From: JAHEJX01 sp041605955
GTDB lineage: Bacteria; Actinomycetota; Acidimicrobiia; Spongiisociales; UBA5794
Direction: 5' to 3'
Assembly: GCA_041605955.1 (NCBI GenBank)
Contig: JBFIXI010000006.1
Location: forward strand, 1 to 64,000
Length of the DNA: 64,000 nt
The position numbers were made by a program, and so were the translations under genes. Positions 1-7,104 of this stretch are shown in pieces; the stretch's first letter is position 1, and every line of letters begins with the position of its first letter. The notes below the pieces were generated by a model. That model had not been told where the DNA came from. It was given only the letters and a program-made list of their open reading frames with translations, and did no database searches.

Positions 1-654
1 CATCTCTGCAACGCGTTGGGCATCTTCGCGGCGCTGTGAGGTGATCGGGAGGTGGAGCAGCGATCGCATCGCATAAAGGGCCGGCTCTCCGATCACGTGA
101 TGGCAGTACTGGGCCCGTTGATGCCTACCGGCGAGCACGCCGCCTTGGGCGTCGAAGGTTTCGGCGGCCCATGCCATTCCGGCAGCCATGTTGCTGACGA
201 GCTCGGATATCGAGTCACGTGGCCCGTCCGGCAGCGCGTCGTAGGCCCGGTCGATCAGCTCGATCTTGTCGATCAACAGCAAGTGAACTCGGTCACGATC
301 GTTGTGAGCCAACTCCGCGGAGATCGGCGGCGGCCGGTCGGGTGGGCGGATGCTGAGTCGCTTCCCCAGCCTGCGCAGCAGATCGGGCCGGGCGGCTACG
401 TCCGGGTGTAGGTCTTCGTAGGTATCGAGGATGCGGCATTGGAGATAGGCGATGGCGGCGGCCCAAGCCTCAGCTCGAGGTAGCACCAGGATGCTGGTGG
501 CGAAGCTGCGGGCTGCATGCGGGAGCACCGCCCAGACGAACTCCGCGGGATCTGTGATTGCCGCCAGGGATTCCAGGTCGGGGCGGTCGCGATTGGTCAG
601 CGTGCCCCGAATGACCAGCCACGGCCGGCGGACGGAGAAGGGAAGCCGGGCCAC
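1..654 (-). CDS. Squalene/phytoene synthase-family protein (3' end beyond window)
   Basis: Partial gene of 218 codons that starts with GTG at 654 and runs off the left edge; there is no ATG near its beginning. The translation has the hallmarks of head-to-head prenyl synthases: a segment HAARSFATSILVLPR at residues 46-60, then RILDTYED, whose DTYED (77-81) is a DxxxD diphosphate/Mg binding motif, and QYCHHVIGE near 182-190, a typical Y-C-x-x-V-x-G stretch. Members condense two farnesyl or geranylgeranyl diphosphates in the cytosol at the membrane surface. The second DxxxD motif would lie beyond the edge. The start lies 5 bases after the arginase-like gene, so the two are probably co-transcribed. 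The exact product (squalene, hydroxysqualene, phytoene) cannot be told. Confidence 0.8.
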   Translation of the reverse strand, partial: MARLPFSVRRPWLVIRGTLTNRDRPDLESLAAITDPAEFVWAVLPHAARSFATSILVLPRAEAWAAAIAYLQCRILDTYEDLHPDVAARPDLLRRLGKRLSIRPPDRPPPISAELAHNDRDRVHLLLIDKIELIDRAYDALPDGPRDSISELVSNMAAGMAWAAETFDAQGGVLAGRHQRAQYCHHVIGEPALYAMRSLLHLPITSQRREDAQRVAEM

Positions 655-659
655 TCAGC

Positions 660-1397
660 TCACGGGAGGAACGGGGCGGACAGGCGATTGGTGGCGGTGG
701 CGGCCACAGCGGCTCCAGGCAACGCCGGGTTCCAAGTGGAGGCCGAATAGGCGACGACCCGGCCCGTGTCGGCCAGCGAGCCCACCGCTTCGACAACGGC
801 ATCCAAGGATGGCCCGCCCGGCGCCGGATAGTTGATGGCGGGCAACTCGGTGGGATCTACGACGTCCACGTCGACGTGTACGTAGAGCGGTCGATCCGGA
901 GGCACGGCCGCCGCGATGGCATGGACCGGCACGATGGCGACCTGTGAGGCGGCCAGCGCCTCGGCTTCTTCCGGGTCGAGATCGCGCCCGTCGACGAGGA
1001 AGGCATCTGTGTCCGGGAGCGTGCGCAGCCCGCAGGCGGCGCCGATCGTCTCCTCGCCGCGGCCAGTGGCCATGGCCAGCGGCATGCCCCCAATGAAGCC
1101 ACTGGGAGTGGTTTCCCACGTGTTGAAGTCGCCGTGAGCGTCGAAGAAGGTGAGTACCGGATCGATGCCGCCGCGCTGCAGACCCGCCAGCACACCGAGG
1201 ATCACACAACAATCGCCGGCGTACACCGTTGGCAATCCGTCGTCGGCCGCAATATGGCCCGCTAGTTCGTTGTACAGGACGGCCATCCGTTCCATCTGGC
1301 TACCGTCCGGAAGCAGCGGATCGATAAGCGTGTGCGGCTGCGGAACGTCGAGATCGACCAGCAGGTTGCCCATGTAGTAAGGCACGGAGTAGAGCAT
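660..1397 (-). CDS. Arginase/agmatinase-fold family protein with altered metal site
   Basis: Protein of 245 residues with ureohydrolase (arginase/agmatinase/formiminoglutamase) features: FFDAHGD with DAHGD at 86-90, and HVDVDVVDP with the DxD metal ligands at about 176-181. The first metal-binding motif of the family, normally GGDHS, reads AGDCC (60-64), so the usual histidine is missing and the dinuclear manganese site may be changed. The length is short for an arginase (about 300). It probably hydrolyses a guanidino or amidine substrate, but activity is uncertain. It is the upstream gene of a pair with the squalene/phytoene synthase-like gene and is transcribed divergently from the DUF2867 gene at 1439. 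Confidence 0.75.
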   Translation of the reverse strand: MLYSVPYYMGNLLVDLDVPQPHTLIDPLLPDGSQMERMAVLYNELAGHIAADDGLPTVYAGDCCVILGVLAGLQRGGIDPVLTFFDAHGDFNTWETTPSGFIGGMPLAMATGRGEETIGAACGLRTLPDTDAFLVDGRDLDPEEAEALAASQVAIVPVHAIAAAVPPDRPLYVHVDVDVVDPTELPAINYPAPGGPSLDAVVEAVGSLADTGRVVAYSASTWNPALPGAAVAATATNRLSAPFLP

Positions 1398-1438
1398 GCC
1401 CGGACCCTACCGTCACGACGCCGCCGAGGAGGCGCAGT

Positions 1439-2029
1439 GTGCGATACCGAGTGAGTGAAGCCGCCCACCGCGCGTTGTCGTGGCGCGTGCATGATTTGCT
1501 GTCCGACTTCGTTCTCGAAGATGTGTGGCGCTTTCCCGTCGAGCTGGCGGCTGACGACACGATGCCGGCGTTTCGCGATCAGCTGATTCGCGCCATGGGT
1601 CGGCTTGGGCCGGCAGCCTTATTGCTCGAGCTGCGGCTGGCGGTGGGCCGGTTGCTGGGCTGGGACCGCCGTCTCCCTGGTCCGGGCAAGATTCGCGCCA
1701 GGTACCTGTTGCAGGAGCACCTCGAAACGGATGCGACGCTCCCGGAGCCGAGCGCGGGATTCACGCCGGTATACGCGCGAGCCGACGAGCACCTGGTGGA
1801 GGTCGAGAATGCCACCGTGCTCGCCGCGCTGCACCTGGGCCGGGTGCCGCTCGACCCGGGGCGGGCCGTCGTCCACCTGGCGGTATACGTCCGACCCAAG
1901 GGCAGGCTCGGCCGTATCTACATGGCGTTGATTCGGCCGTGGCGGCGGTGGATCGTCTACCCGGCGATCATGCGCGCCGGGGCGGAGCAGTGGCGGCTCC
2001 ACGTCGCATCCGGGCGAGCGGGCGAGTAG
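1439..2029 (+). CDS. DUF2867 family protein
   Basis: Protein of 196 residues from a GTG at 1439; a second in-frame GTG at 1451 is an alternative. It resembles DUF2867, a domain often fused to the C-terminus of NAD-binding SDR proteins: an N-terminal DVWRFPV segment, a central region ending in VVHLAVYVRP, and a C-terminal RWIVYPAIMRAGAEQW, which matches the family ending. Its function is unknown; START-like or lipid-related roles have been suggested for the fold, and nothing here settles it. It lies 27 bases before the alpha-galactosidase gene on the same strand and may share its transcript. Confidence 0.65.
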   Translation: MRYRVSEAAHRALSWRVHDLLSDFVLEDVWRFPVELAADDTMPAFRDQLIRAMGRLGPAALLLELRLAVGRLLGWDRRLPGPGKIRARYLLQEHLETDATLPEPSAGFTPVYARADEHLVEVENATVLAALHLGRVPLDPGRAVVHLAVYVRPKGRLGRIYMALIRPWRRWIVYPAIMRAGAEQWRLHVASGRAGE

Positions 2030-2056
2030 CTTGCGCGGCGACCCGAAGGAGACCCG

Positions 2057-3172
2057 ATGCTGGCCGCAACCCCGCCGATGGGCTGGAACACGTGGAACAC
2101 GTTCGGCCCGCAGATCGACGCCGAGCTGATTCGTCAGTCCGCGGAGGCGTTTCTCGACCACGGGCTCGCGCAAGCCGGCTACTCGTACGTAGTCATCGAC
2201 GACGTGTGGGAAGGCAGAGAGCGGGTCGATGGTCGCCTGGTGGCGGATGCGGACAGGTTCCCCGGAGGCATCACGGACCTCGCCGATGACGTCCACGGCA
2301 AAGGACTCAAGCTCGGCATCTACTCATGTGCCGGCACTCTGACGTGTGAGGGGGAGCTGGGCAGCTACGGGTACGAGGAGGTCGATGCGGCCACGTTTGC
2401 AGAGTGGGGAGTGGATTTCCTCAAGTACGACTTCTGTCACGTGCCCGCCGGTGCCAATGGGCCCGAGCTGTATCGGCGCATGGGCCAGGCGCTGCGGGCG
2501 ACGGGTCGCGACATCGTGTTCTCGGTTTGTGAGTGGGGCAGCCATCAACCGTGGTTGTGGGGCGCCGCGGTGGGCGCTCACATGTGGCGGACAACCGGCG
2601 ACATCGTCGATACGTGGGAGTCGATCGTCGATATCGGGTTCGTGCGCCAAGTCGGCCTCGAGCCCTATGCCGGCCCCGGGCGCTGGAACGATCCGGACAT
2701 GTTGGTGGTTGGCATGTACGGCAAGGGCAATGTAGGCCGCGGAGGATGCAGCGATACCGAGTACCGCACTCATTTCTCCCAATGGTGCCTGCTGGCCGCC
2801 CCCCTGATGATCGGCTGCGACGTGCGGGACATGTCGCTGGCTACGAAGGACATCTTGATGAACCCCGAGGCGATTGCGGTGAATCAGGACGCCAGGGGCA
2901 TACAGGCCCGCAAGATCGGCGAGCAGGTGCATGCCGATCAGGTCTCGCAGGTTTGGGCGAAGCCGCTGGCAGATGGCTCGGTGGCCGCCGGGCTCTTCAA
3001 CCTGGGGGAGCGTTCGCGAGCGGTTGGGGTCGGGTTCGGGTCGGTCGGGATCAGCACGCCGTGCATCGTGCGCGACCTATGGGCTCGCGACGATGTCGGC
3101 ATATTCCGTGGGTCCTATACGACAGAGGTTCCTGCGCACGGGGTGGCGATGATTCGCCTCATCCCCCAGTGA
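2057..3172 (+). CDS. Glycoside hydrolase family 27 alpha-galactosidase-like enzyme
   Basis: Protein of 371 residues beginning MLAATPPMGWNTWNTF, the characteristic GH27 start (PPMGWNSWN). The catalytic nucleophile is expected in FLKYDFC (Asp125) and the acid/base in RWNDPDMLVVG near residue 215. A (beta/alpha)8 barrel is followed by a C-terminal beta domain. Family members cleave terminal alpha-D-galactosyl, or alpha-N-acetylgalactosaminyl, residues with retention of configuration. No signal peptide is seen, so it probably acts in the cytoplasm on imported oligosaccharides. A good ribosome binding site (GAAGGAG) lies 8 bases before the ATG. The length is normal. No sugar transporter is adjacent. 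Confidence 0.9.
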   Translation: MLAATPPMGWNTWNTFGPQIDAELIRQSAEAFLDHGLAQAGYSYVVIDDVWEGRERVDGRLVADADRFPGGITDLADDVHGKGLKLGIYSCAGTLTCEGELGSYGYEEVDAATFAEWGVDFLKYDFCHVPAGANGPELYRRMGQALRATGRDIVFSVCEWGSHQPWLWGAAVGAHMWRTTGDIVDTWESIVDIGFVRQVGLEPYAGPGRWNDPDMLVVGMYGKGNVGRGGCSDTEYRTHFSQWCLLAAPLMIGCDVRDMSLATKDILMNPEAIAVNQDARGIQARKIGEQVHADQVSQVWAKPLADGSVAAGLFNLGERSRAVGVGFGSVGISTPCIVRDLWARDDVGIFRGSYTTEVPAHGVAMIRLIPQ

Positions 3173-3206
3173 CGGCCGACTCGCCGGGTGAGGAAGGAGC
3201 ATTGAC

Positions 3207-3560
3207 ATGAAGATTCCCAAACCGTCCGAGGAGGACAAGGAGTACTTCCGCTCGATCGTTCCCGACGATCCCCGAGTCGAGGTGAAGCCGATGTTCGGTA
3301 ACATTGCGGCGTTCGTCAACGGCAACATGTTCATGGGATTGTTCGGACGCGACGTCGGCCTCCGCTTGAGCGAGCCCGACCGAAGCGAGCTGCGGTCGAT
3401 TGACGGCTCCGGCGCCTTCGGGCCCGAAGACCGGCCGATGCGAGAATACGTATCGATGCCGTCGGCGTGGCGCGCCGACGCCGCTCGGACGGATCGGTGG
3501 GTGAGGCAAGCGCTGGCCCAAACTGCGGCCTTGCCCCCAAAGAAGAAGAAGAAGACGTGA
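3207..3560 (+). CDS. TfoX N-terminal domain protein
   Basis: Protein of 117 residues with the TfoX/Sxy N-terminal domain signature: DPRVEVKPMFGNIAAFVNGNMFMGLFGRDVGLRL. In Proteobacteria Sxy proteins regulate competence, but actinobacterial stand-alone TfoX-N proteins have no settled role. The C-terminus is a run of lysines (PPKKKKKT), which could bind nucleic acid. A GAGGAAGGAG ribosome binding site lies in front of the ATG. It is the last gene of the plus-strand group that begins at 1439 and converges on the HPr-kinase-like gene. Confidence 0.75.
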   Translation: MKIPKPSEEDKEYFRSIVPDDPRVEVKPMFGNIAAFVNGNMFMGLFGRDVGLRLSEPDRSELRSIDGSGAFGPEDRPMREYVSMPSAWRADAARTDRWVRQALAQTAALPPKKKKKT

Positions 3561-3642
3561 GGCGGGGCTCCTGTTAGTCCCGCTCGAGTCGTGCCGATGG
3601 CGCCGATGGAAGAGATGATCGGATCAGCCGGTGCGGCAGGGC

Positions 3643-4551
3643 TCAGCTGCGGCCGGCGGCGACCTCCTCGAGAACGGCGACCGACCGCTGCAAATCGCCC
3701 CCGACCAGCTGGAAACAGGCGGCGTCTTTGACCAGGCCCTGCAGGATCTTGAGGGTGCGCCGACCATAGATACGGGTGCCGGCGGCGTTCGTGGCGAGGC
3801 GCACCGCAGCGTCGGCTCGGCTGATCGGGGTCAGCTCAACTGGGGCGTCTCGCTCGTACCGGATCGAGACGACATAGCGGGGTGGCGCCGGCCCCGCCAC
3901 GCTCGCCCCCAGCTCCTCGGGGAGCACGTAGCTGCGCTTGAGGCCGAAAGGGTCGTCGTCGCCGGAGACGACGCCGGGAAAGAGGTCGGTCAGGGCATCT
4001 CCTTTGAAGCTCAGCGCTTTGGGGAACGGGTACACCTCGATGGCGACGGGATCGACTGCGGCGGCCTCGTCGCTGAGGTAGCCGAATCCCGCTCGAATCA
4101 GACCCGCCACCAGAGTCGTCTTGCCACCGCCGGAGCCGGCGGGAAGCAGCATTGCGCCCCCGGTGGGGGTGGTGACGGCACCGGCATGGATGAGAAACAG
4201 GTCACCGGTGGTGCGCAGGGTTTCGGCGTTGATGTTCCAGAACAAGATATGGAGCGCGTCCCTGGCCCGATCGCTGGTCAGCATGGGCTCGTGGTGGAGC
4301 GTCAACTGATATCGACTCGAGGCATCTGGGCCAAGGTCGAGCAACCGGTAGACCGGGGGGACGCCGGGCGTGGGTGGGCTCGTGAGCTCGTCCGGATCCA
4401 GCGGCAGATGAAAGCGTGCCAGGATGCGGCCGACATATATCTCGATTTCCGGGTTGTTGGTGGCCACCCCGAAGCGGTAGGACAGCGACCGGTACCAGAC
4501 CGGCGCCAATTCTTCCCCATCAGGGATCAGACTGCCCTCATTGGTCGTCAT
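3643..4551 (-). CDS. HPr kinase/PEPCK-like P-loop protein
   Basis: Protein of 302 residues from the ATG at 4551; an in-frame ATG at 4611 is an alternative, and neither has a strong ribosome binding site. The C-terminal half has a P-loop LPAGSGGGKTTL (Walker A around 138-146) preceded by LFLIHAGAV, and then YLSDEA (159-163). This is the pattern of HPr-kinase-like proteins found beside ribosomally made peptide and other small-protein gene clusters. The N-terminal 110 residues are not recognised. Such proteins are presumed ATP-dependent kinases or ligases, with unknown substrates. It is the gene directly downstream of the four tandem Tat/Cys-rich genes on the same strand, so these or their processing partners are candidate substrates. 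No HPr or PTS gene is present. Confidence 0.7.
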   Translation of the reverse strand: MTTNEGSLIPDGEELAPVWYRSLSYRFGVATNNPEIEIYVGRILARFHLPLDPDELTSPPTPGVPPVYRLLDLGPDASSRYQLTLHHEPMLTSDRARDALHILFWNINAETLRTTGDLFLIHAGAVTTPTGGAMLLPAGSGGGKTTLVAGLIRAGFGYLSDEAAAVDPVAIEVYPFPKALSFKGDALTDLFPGVVSGDDDPFGLKRSYVLPEELGASVAGPAPPRYVVSIRYERDAPVELTPISRADAAVRLATNAAGTRIYGRRTLKILQGLVKDAACFQLVGGDLQRSVAVLEEVAAGRS

Positions 4552-4620
4552 TTGGTTGCCATTCGTCGTGCCGGAATCTCGTGCGCCCGAGCCTACGCCG
4601 CACAAAGCCATGGCCAAAGT

Positions 4621-4650
4621 GAAGGGAGCCCGATGGCTCGGGCTCCCTTC
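4621..4650 (-). terminator. Stem-loop behind Cys-rich gene 1
   Basis: Perfect 13-bp stem (GAAGGGAGCCCGA with its complement) and a 4-base loop, 29 bases after the stop of the gene ending at 4679 and before the HPr-kinase-like gene. The T-run behind it is weak, so termination may be partial. An almost identical stem-loop follows each of the other three paralogues. Confidence 0.6.
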
Positions 4651-4678
4651 GGTTGTCTCGTTGGTTCTGTCTGGCCGT

Positions 4679-5140
4679 TTAGCCGGCGCTGGTGCCTCCG
4701 GCCCGGTCGAGGGCGGCGGCGGCAGCGTGGTTGGTACCGCACGGCGGCACGCAGCCACCTTCGGGGAAACAACCGTTGCTGGTGCAGCGCCAACCGGGCT
4801 CGGTGCAGTCGGCGTCACTGCTACAGGGAATTACGTGCGGATCGCCGCACGAGATCACCTCGTGGCAGAAGCACTCGCCGGTGGCGACGCCGTCGACGAC
4901 GACGGCCTGACAGGTACATTGCTGGAAGGGTCCCGTACCACCACAGATGATGCTGCCAAAGTCACCCACCTCACAGCGCGGACACGCCGGGGAAGCTACC
5001 CCGCCGTTTCCCGCAAACGCGGGCGTGTTGAAAGTCGAGATGATGGGAGCCGACCAAGCAATGGCGCTCCCGGCGGCCATCCGTTTCAGTAATTCGCGGC
5101 GTGACAAGCCGTCCTGAGCGTCAATGTGGTCATCTGCCAT
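4679..5140 (-). CDS. Tat-exported cysteine-rich small protein, paralogue 1
   Basis: Protein of 153 residues. The start at 5140 is supported by GGAGGGTG 7 bases upstream. The N-terminus has a twin-arginine signal (SRRELLKRMAAGSA at 13-26, then an apolar stretch and FNTPAFA), so the folded protein should cross the membrane through Tat. The mature part of about 110 residues carries about 15 cysteines, with the shared segment SDADCTEPGWRCTSN and the ending LDRAGGTSAG. I know no characterised family. It is the most divergent of four tandem paralogues (4679-7070) and has its own promoter and stem-loop. Even cysteine spacing suggests disulfides or metal binding. It could be a structural, signalling or modified substrate protein; this is unknown. 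Confidence 0.75.
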   Translation of the reverse strand: MADDHIDAQDGLSRRELLKRMAAGSAIAWSAPIISTFNTPAFAGNGGVASPACPRCEVGDFGSIICGGTGPFQQCTCQAVVVDGVATGECFCHEVISCGDPHVIPCSSDADCTEPGWRCTSNGCFPEGGCVPPCGTNHAAAAALDRAGGTSAG

Positions 5141-5192
5141 GCAGCACCCTCCCTCTGGTCCCCGCTGGGCCATCTAGTGACGTGTCGGACTA

Positions 5193-5238
5193 ACGCTAAC
5201 CAAGCCCGCTTGTGGTGTACATACGACAATCACCGTAT
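5193..5238 (-). promoter_or_regulatory. Promoter and palindromic operator of Cys-rich gene 1
   Basis: Read on the minus strand: an 18-bp imperfect palindrome (5221-5238; arms ATACG/CGTAT), then TGTACA as -35 (5216-5221), a spacer of exactly 17 bases and TAGCGT as -10 (5193-5198). The same layout precedes all four paralogues. The spacer sequence here differs from the other three. Confidence 0.6.
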
Positions 5239-5311
5239 ATCCGGACGCCCCCTGGCCCTGTCTTCGTACCGCATGGTGGAACGCAAGAGGTCGTTAACGC
5301 TCCCTAAAGCG

Positions 5312-5337
5312 GAGGGGAGCCCGATCGGGCTCCCCTC
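5312..5337 (-). terminator. Stem-loop behind Cys-rich gene 2
   Basis: Perfect 26-bp palindrome with GAGGGGAGCCCGA as its left half, 25 bases after the stop at 5363. The T-run is weak. It is homologous to the stem-loops at 4621, 5914 and 6566. Confidence 0.6.
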
Positions 5338-5362
5338 GAGTTGTCGTACTTGGTCCTGCGGT

Positions 5363-5800
5363 TCAACCGGCGCTGGTGGCTCCGGCCCGGTCGAGGGCTG
5401 CGCCGGCCATTTGGGTGCCACACGGCGGCACGCAGCCACCTTCGGGGAAGCAGGCGTTGCTGGTGCAGCGCCAGCCCGGCTCGGTGCAATCGGCGTCGCT
5501 CGCACAGGGGACTACCCGCGGGTCGCCGCACGAGATCACCTGGTGGCAGAAGCACTCACCCGTGCCAACGCCGTCGCGAACGATCTCCTGGCACGTACAT
5601 CCCGCTCCACAGGCGAAGCCGCCGAAGTTGCCTACCTCGCATTCGGGGCAAACGGGCGACACCACGCCGGCGGCGAACGCCGGGGAGTTGAACGTGGATA
5701 CCACGGGAGCCGTCCAGGCAATGGCGGATCCGGCGGCCATTCGTTTCAGTAATTCGCGGCGTGACAAGCCGGATTGAGCCTCGAAGGATTCCTCTCCCAT
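5363..5800 (-). CDS. Tat-exported cysteine-rich small protein, paralogue 2
   Basis: Protein of 145 residues. The start at 5800 has GGGAGGGTGG just upstream. It has the Tat motif SRRELLKRMAAGSAIAW and a likely cleavage site after SPAFA. The mature part begins with a CPECEVGNFGGF region, followed by CGAGCTCQEIVRDGVGTGE, which it shares almost exactly with paralogue 4. The conserved SDADCTEPGWRCTSN, GGCVPPCGT and LDRAGATSAG close the protein. Fourteen cysteines are expected in the mature chain. It is flanked by its own promoter and stem-loop, so the whole transcription unit rather than only the coding sequence was duplicated. Confidence 0.75.
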   Translation of the reverse strand: MGEESFEAQSGLSRRELLKRMAAGSAIAWTAPVVSTFNSPAFAAGVVSPVCPECEVGNFGGFACGAGCTCQEIVRDGVGTGECFCHQVISCGDPRVVPCASDADCTEPGWRCTSNACFPEGGCVPPCGTQMAGAALDRAGATSAG

Positions 5801-5833
5801 TGATCCACCCTCCCTAGGGGTCGCGTTCCGCTC

Positions 5834-5879
5834 ACCGTAAGGGATCTGCCAGATCCTGTACATACGACGCGTGTCGTAT
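5834..5879 (-). promoter_or_regulatory. Promoter and palindromic operator of Cys-rich gene 2
   Basis: Perfect palindrome arms ATACGAC/GTCGTAT with a 4-base centre (5862-5879), sharing one base with the -35 TGTACA (5857-5862). A 17-base spacer and the -10 TACGGT (5834-5839) follow. The spacer contains GATCTGCCAGATC, itself a palindrome. The likely transcript leader is about 27 bases. Confidence 0.65.
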
Positions 5880-5913
5880 TTGTGGTGGATTCGTACGGAG
5901 GTGCGTCGCGAAG

Positions 5914-5942
5914 GAGGGGAGCCCGTCGTTCGGGCTCCCCTC
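5914..5942 (-). terminator. Stem-loop behind Cys-rich gene 3
   Basis: A 12-bp perfect stem (GAGGGGAGCCCG) with a 5-base loop, 28 bases after the stop at 5971. It belongs to the same family as the other three stem-loops in this locus. Confidence 0.6.
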
Positions 5943-5970
5943 GTTGTCTCGTTGATCTCCCGCTCGGGAG

Positions 5971-6426
5971 TTACCCGGCGCTGGTGGCTCCCGTCCGGTC
6001 GAGGGCGACTCCGGGGGCAGCATTGGTCCCGCAGGGCGGCACACAACCCCCGTCCGGGAAGCAGGCGTTGCTGGTGCAGCGCCAGCCCGGCTCGGTGCAA
6101 TCGGCGTCGCTGGCACAAGGAACGACCCGCGGATCGTTGCATGCGATCACCTCGTGGCAGAAGCACTCTCCAGGGAGACCGCCGATGACGGCCTGACATG
6201 TGCATTCGGCGAATGGTCCGGAGGTGGCGCCACATACGTAGCTGCCGAAGTCACCGACCCTGCACGGCGTGCAGTCCCCGACCGGCGATACGAATCCGGC
6301 GAACGCCGGCGTGTTGAACGAGCTCACCACGGGAGCCGTCCAGGCGACGGCGCTCCCGGCGGCCATCCGTTTCAGCAGCTCGCGCCGTGACAAGCCGCCC
6401 GGCGAGTCGACGAACTCGTCTCCCAT
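5971..6426 (-). CDS. Tat-exported cysteine-rich small protein, paralogue 3
   Basis: Protein of 151 residues; AAGGAGGGTG lies in front of the ATG at 6426. It has the twin-arginine signal SRRELLKRMAAGSAVAW with a predicted cut after TPAFA. The mature chain differs in its first third (GDCTPCRVGDFGSYVCG and a TSGPFAEC insert similar to paralogue 1) but keeps CTCQAV, GECFCHEVIACNDP, SDADCTEPGWRCTSN and the ending LDRTGATSAG. It therefore looks like a mosaic between the paralogue 1 and paralogue 2/4 types, consistent with recombination among the copies. Function unknown; extracytoplasmic and disulfide-rich by inference. Confidence 0.75.
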   Translation of the reverse strand: MGDEFVDSPGGLSRRELLKRMAAGSAVAWTAPVVSSFNTPAFAGFVSPVGDCTPCRVGDFGSYVCGATSGPFAECTCQAVIGGLPGECFCHEVIACNDPRVVPCASDADCTEPGWRCTSNACFPDGGCVPPCGTNAAPGVALDRTGATSAG

Positions 6427-6459
6427 TGCGCACCCTCCTTGGGTTGCCGTCTGCACTCG

Positions 6460-6505
6460 AACCTAGGCGATCTGCCAGTTTCTGTACATACGATGGCTGT
6501 CGTAT
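6460..6505 (-). promoter_or_regulatory. Promoter and palindromic operator of Cys-rich gene 3
   Basis: Palindrome arms ATACGA/TCGTAT with a 6-base centre on the coding strand (6488-6505), -35 TGTACA (6483-6488), a 17-base spacer and -10 TAGGTT (6460-6465). The distance from operator to start codon (61 bases) equals that of paralogue 2. Confidence 0.65.
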
Positions 6506-6565
6506 TCAGTCGTCTGAGTCGCCGATGCGGCACTGCCGGGATTCGTCCGAGTACCGCTCGACACT

Positions 6566-6595
6566 GAAGGGAGCCCGATGGCTCGGGCCCCCTTC
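6566..6595 (-). terminator. Stem-loop behind Cys-rich gene 4
   Basis: A 13-bp stem with one mismatch and a 4-base loop, 28 bases after the stop at 6624. Apart from the mismatch it equals the stem-loop at 4621-4650, and the sequence flanking the two is also nearly the same. Confidence 0.6.
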
Positions 6596-6623
6596 GGTTG
6601 TCTCGGTGGTTCTGTCTGGCCGT

Positions 6624-7070
6624 TTAGCCGGCGCTGGTGCCTCCGGCCCGGTCGAGGGCTGCCCCGGCCAGTTGGGTGCCACACGGCGGCACGCAGCCAC
6701 CGTCGGCGAAACAGCCGTTGCTGGTGCAGCGCCATCCCGGCTCGGTGCAATCGGCGTCGCTCGCACACGGGACTACCCGCGGATCGCCGCACGAGATCAC
6801 CTGGTGGCAGAAGCACTCACCCGTGCCAACGCCGTCGCGAACGATCTCCTGGCACGTACATCCCGCTCCACAGACGATGCTGCCGAAGTCACCCACCTCG
6901 CACTCGACACAGGGGCCGGTGGGTATGGGCGACACGACGCCGGCGAAGGCCGGGGTGTTGAACGAGCTCACCACGGGAGCCGTCCACGCGATAGCGCTGC
7001 CGGCGGCCATTCGTTTCAGCAACTCACGCCGTGATAGACCGCCCCGATCGGCAATCGATTCCTCTCCCAT
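6624..7070 (-). CDS. Tat-exported cysteine-rich small protein, paralogue 4
   Basis: Protein of 148 residues and first of the four in the direction of transcription; GGGAGGTG precedes the ATG at 7070. It has the Tat motif SRRELLKRMAAGSAIAW, a likely cut after TPAFA and 14 cysteines in a mature chain of about 108 residues. The section CGAGCTCQEIVRDGVGTGE is shared with paralogue 2, whereas the last part of the gene and its stem-loop are closest to paralogue 1. The small mature size, export as a folded protein and conserved C-terminus LDRAGGTSAG suggest a family under copy-number amplification. No characterised homologue is known to me. Confidence 0.75.
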   Translation of the reverse strand: MGEESIADRGGLSRRELLKRMAAGSAIAWTAPVVSSFNTPAFAGVVSPIPTGPCVECEVGDFGSIVCGAGCTCQEIVRDGVGTGECFCHQVISCGDPRVVPCASDADCTEPGWRCTSNGCFADGGCVPPCGTQLAGAALDRAGGTSAG

Positions 7071-7104
7071 GGTGCACGCACCTCCCAAGGTTTCGCGTTC
7101 CGCC

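Noticed and set aside
3561..3600. Weak GCGGG/CCCGC hairpin between the TfoX gene and the HPr-kinase-like gene
   Set aside because: Only a 5-bp stem with a long loop and no T-run; below what I would call a terminator.
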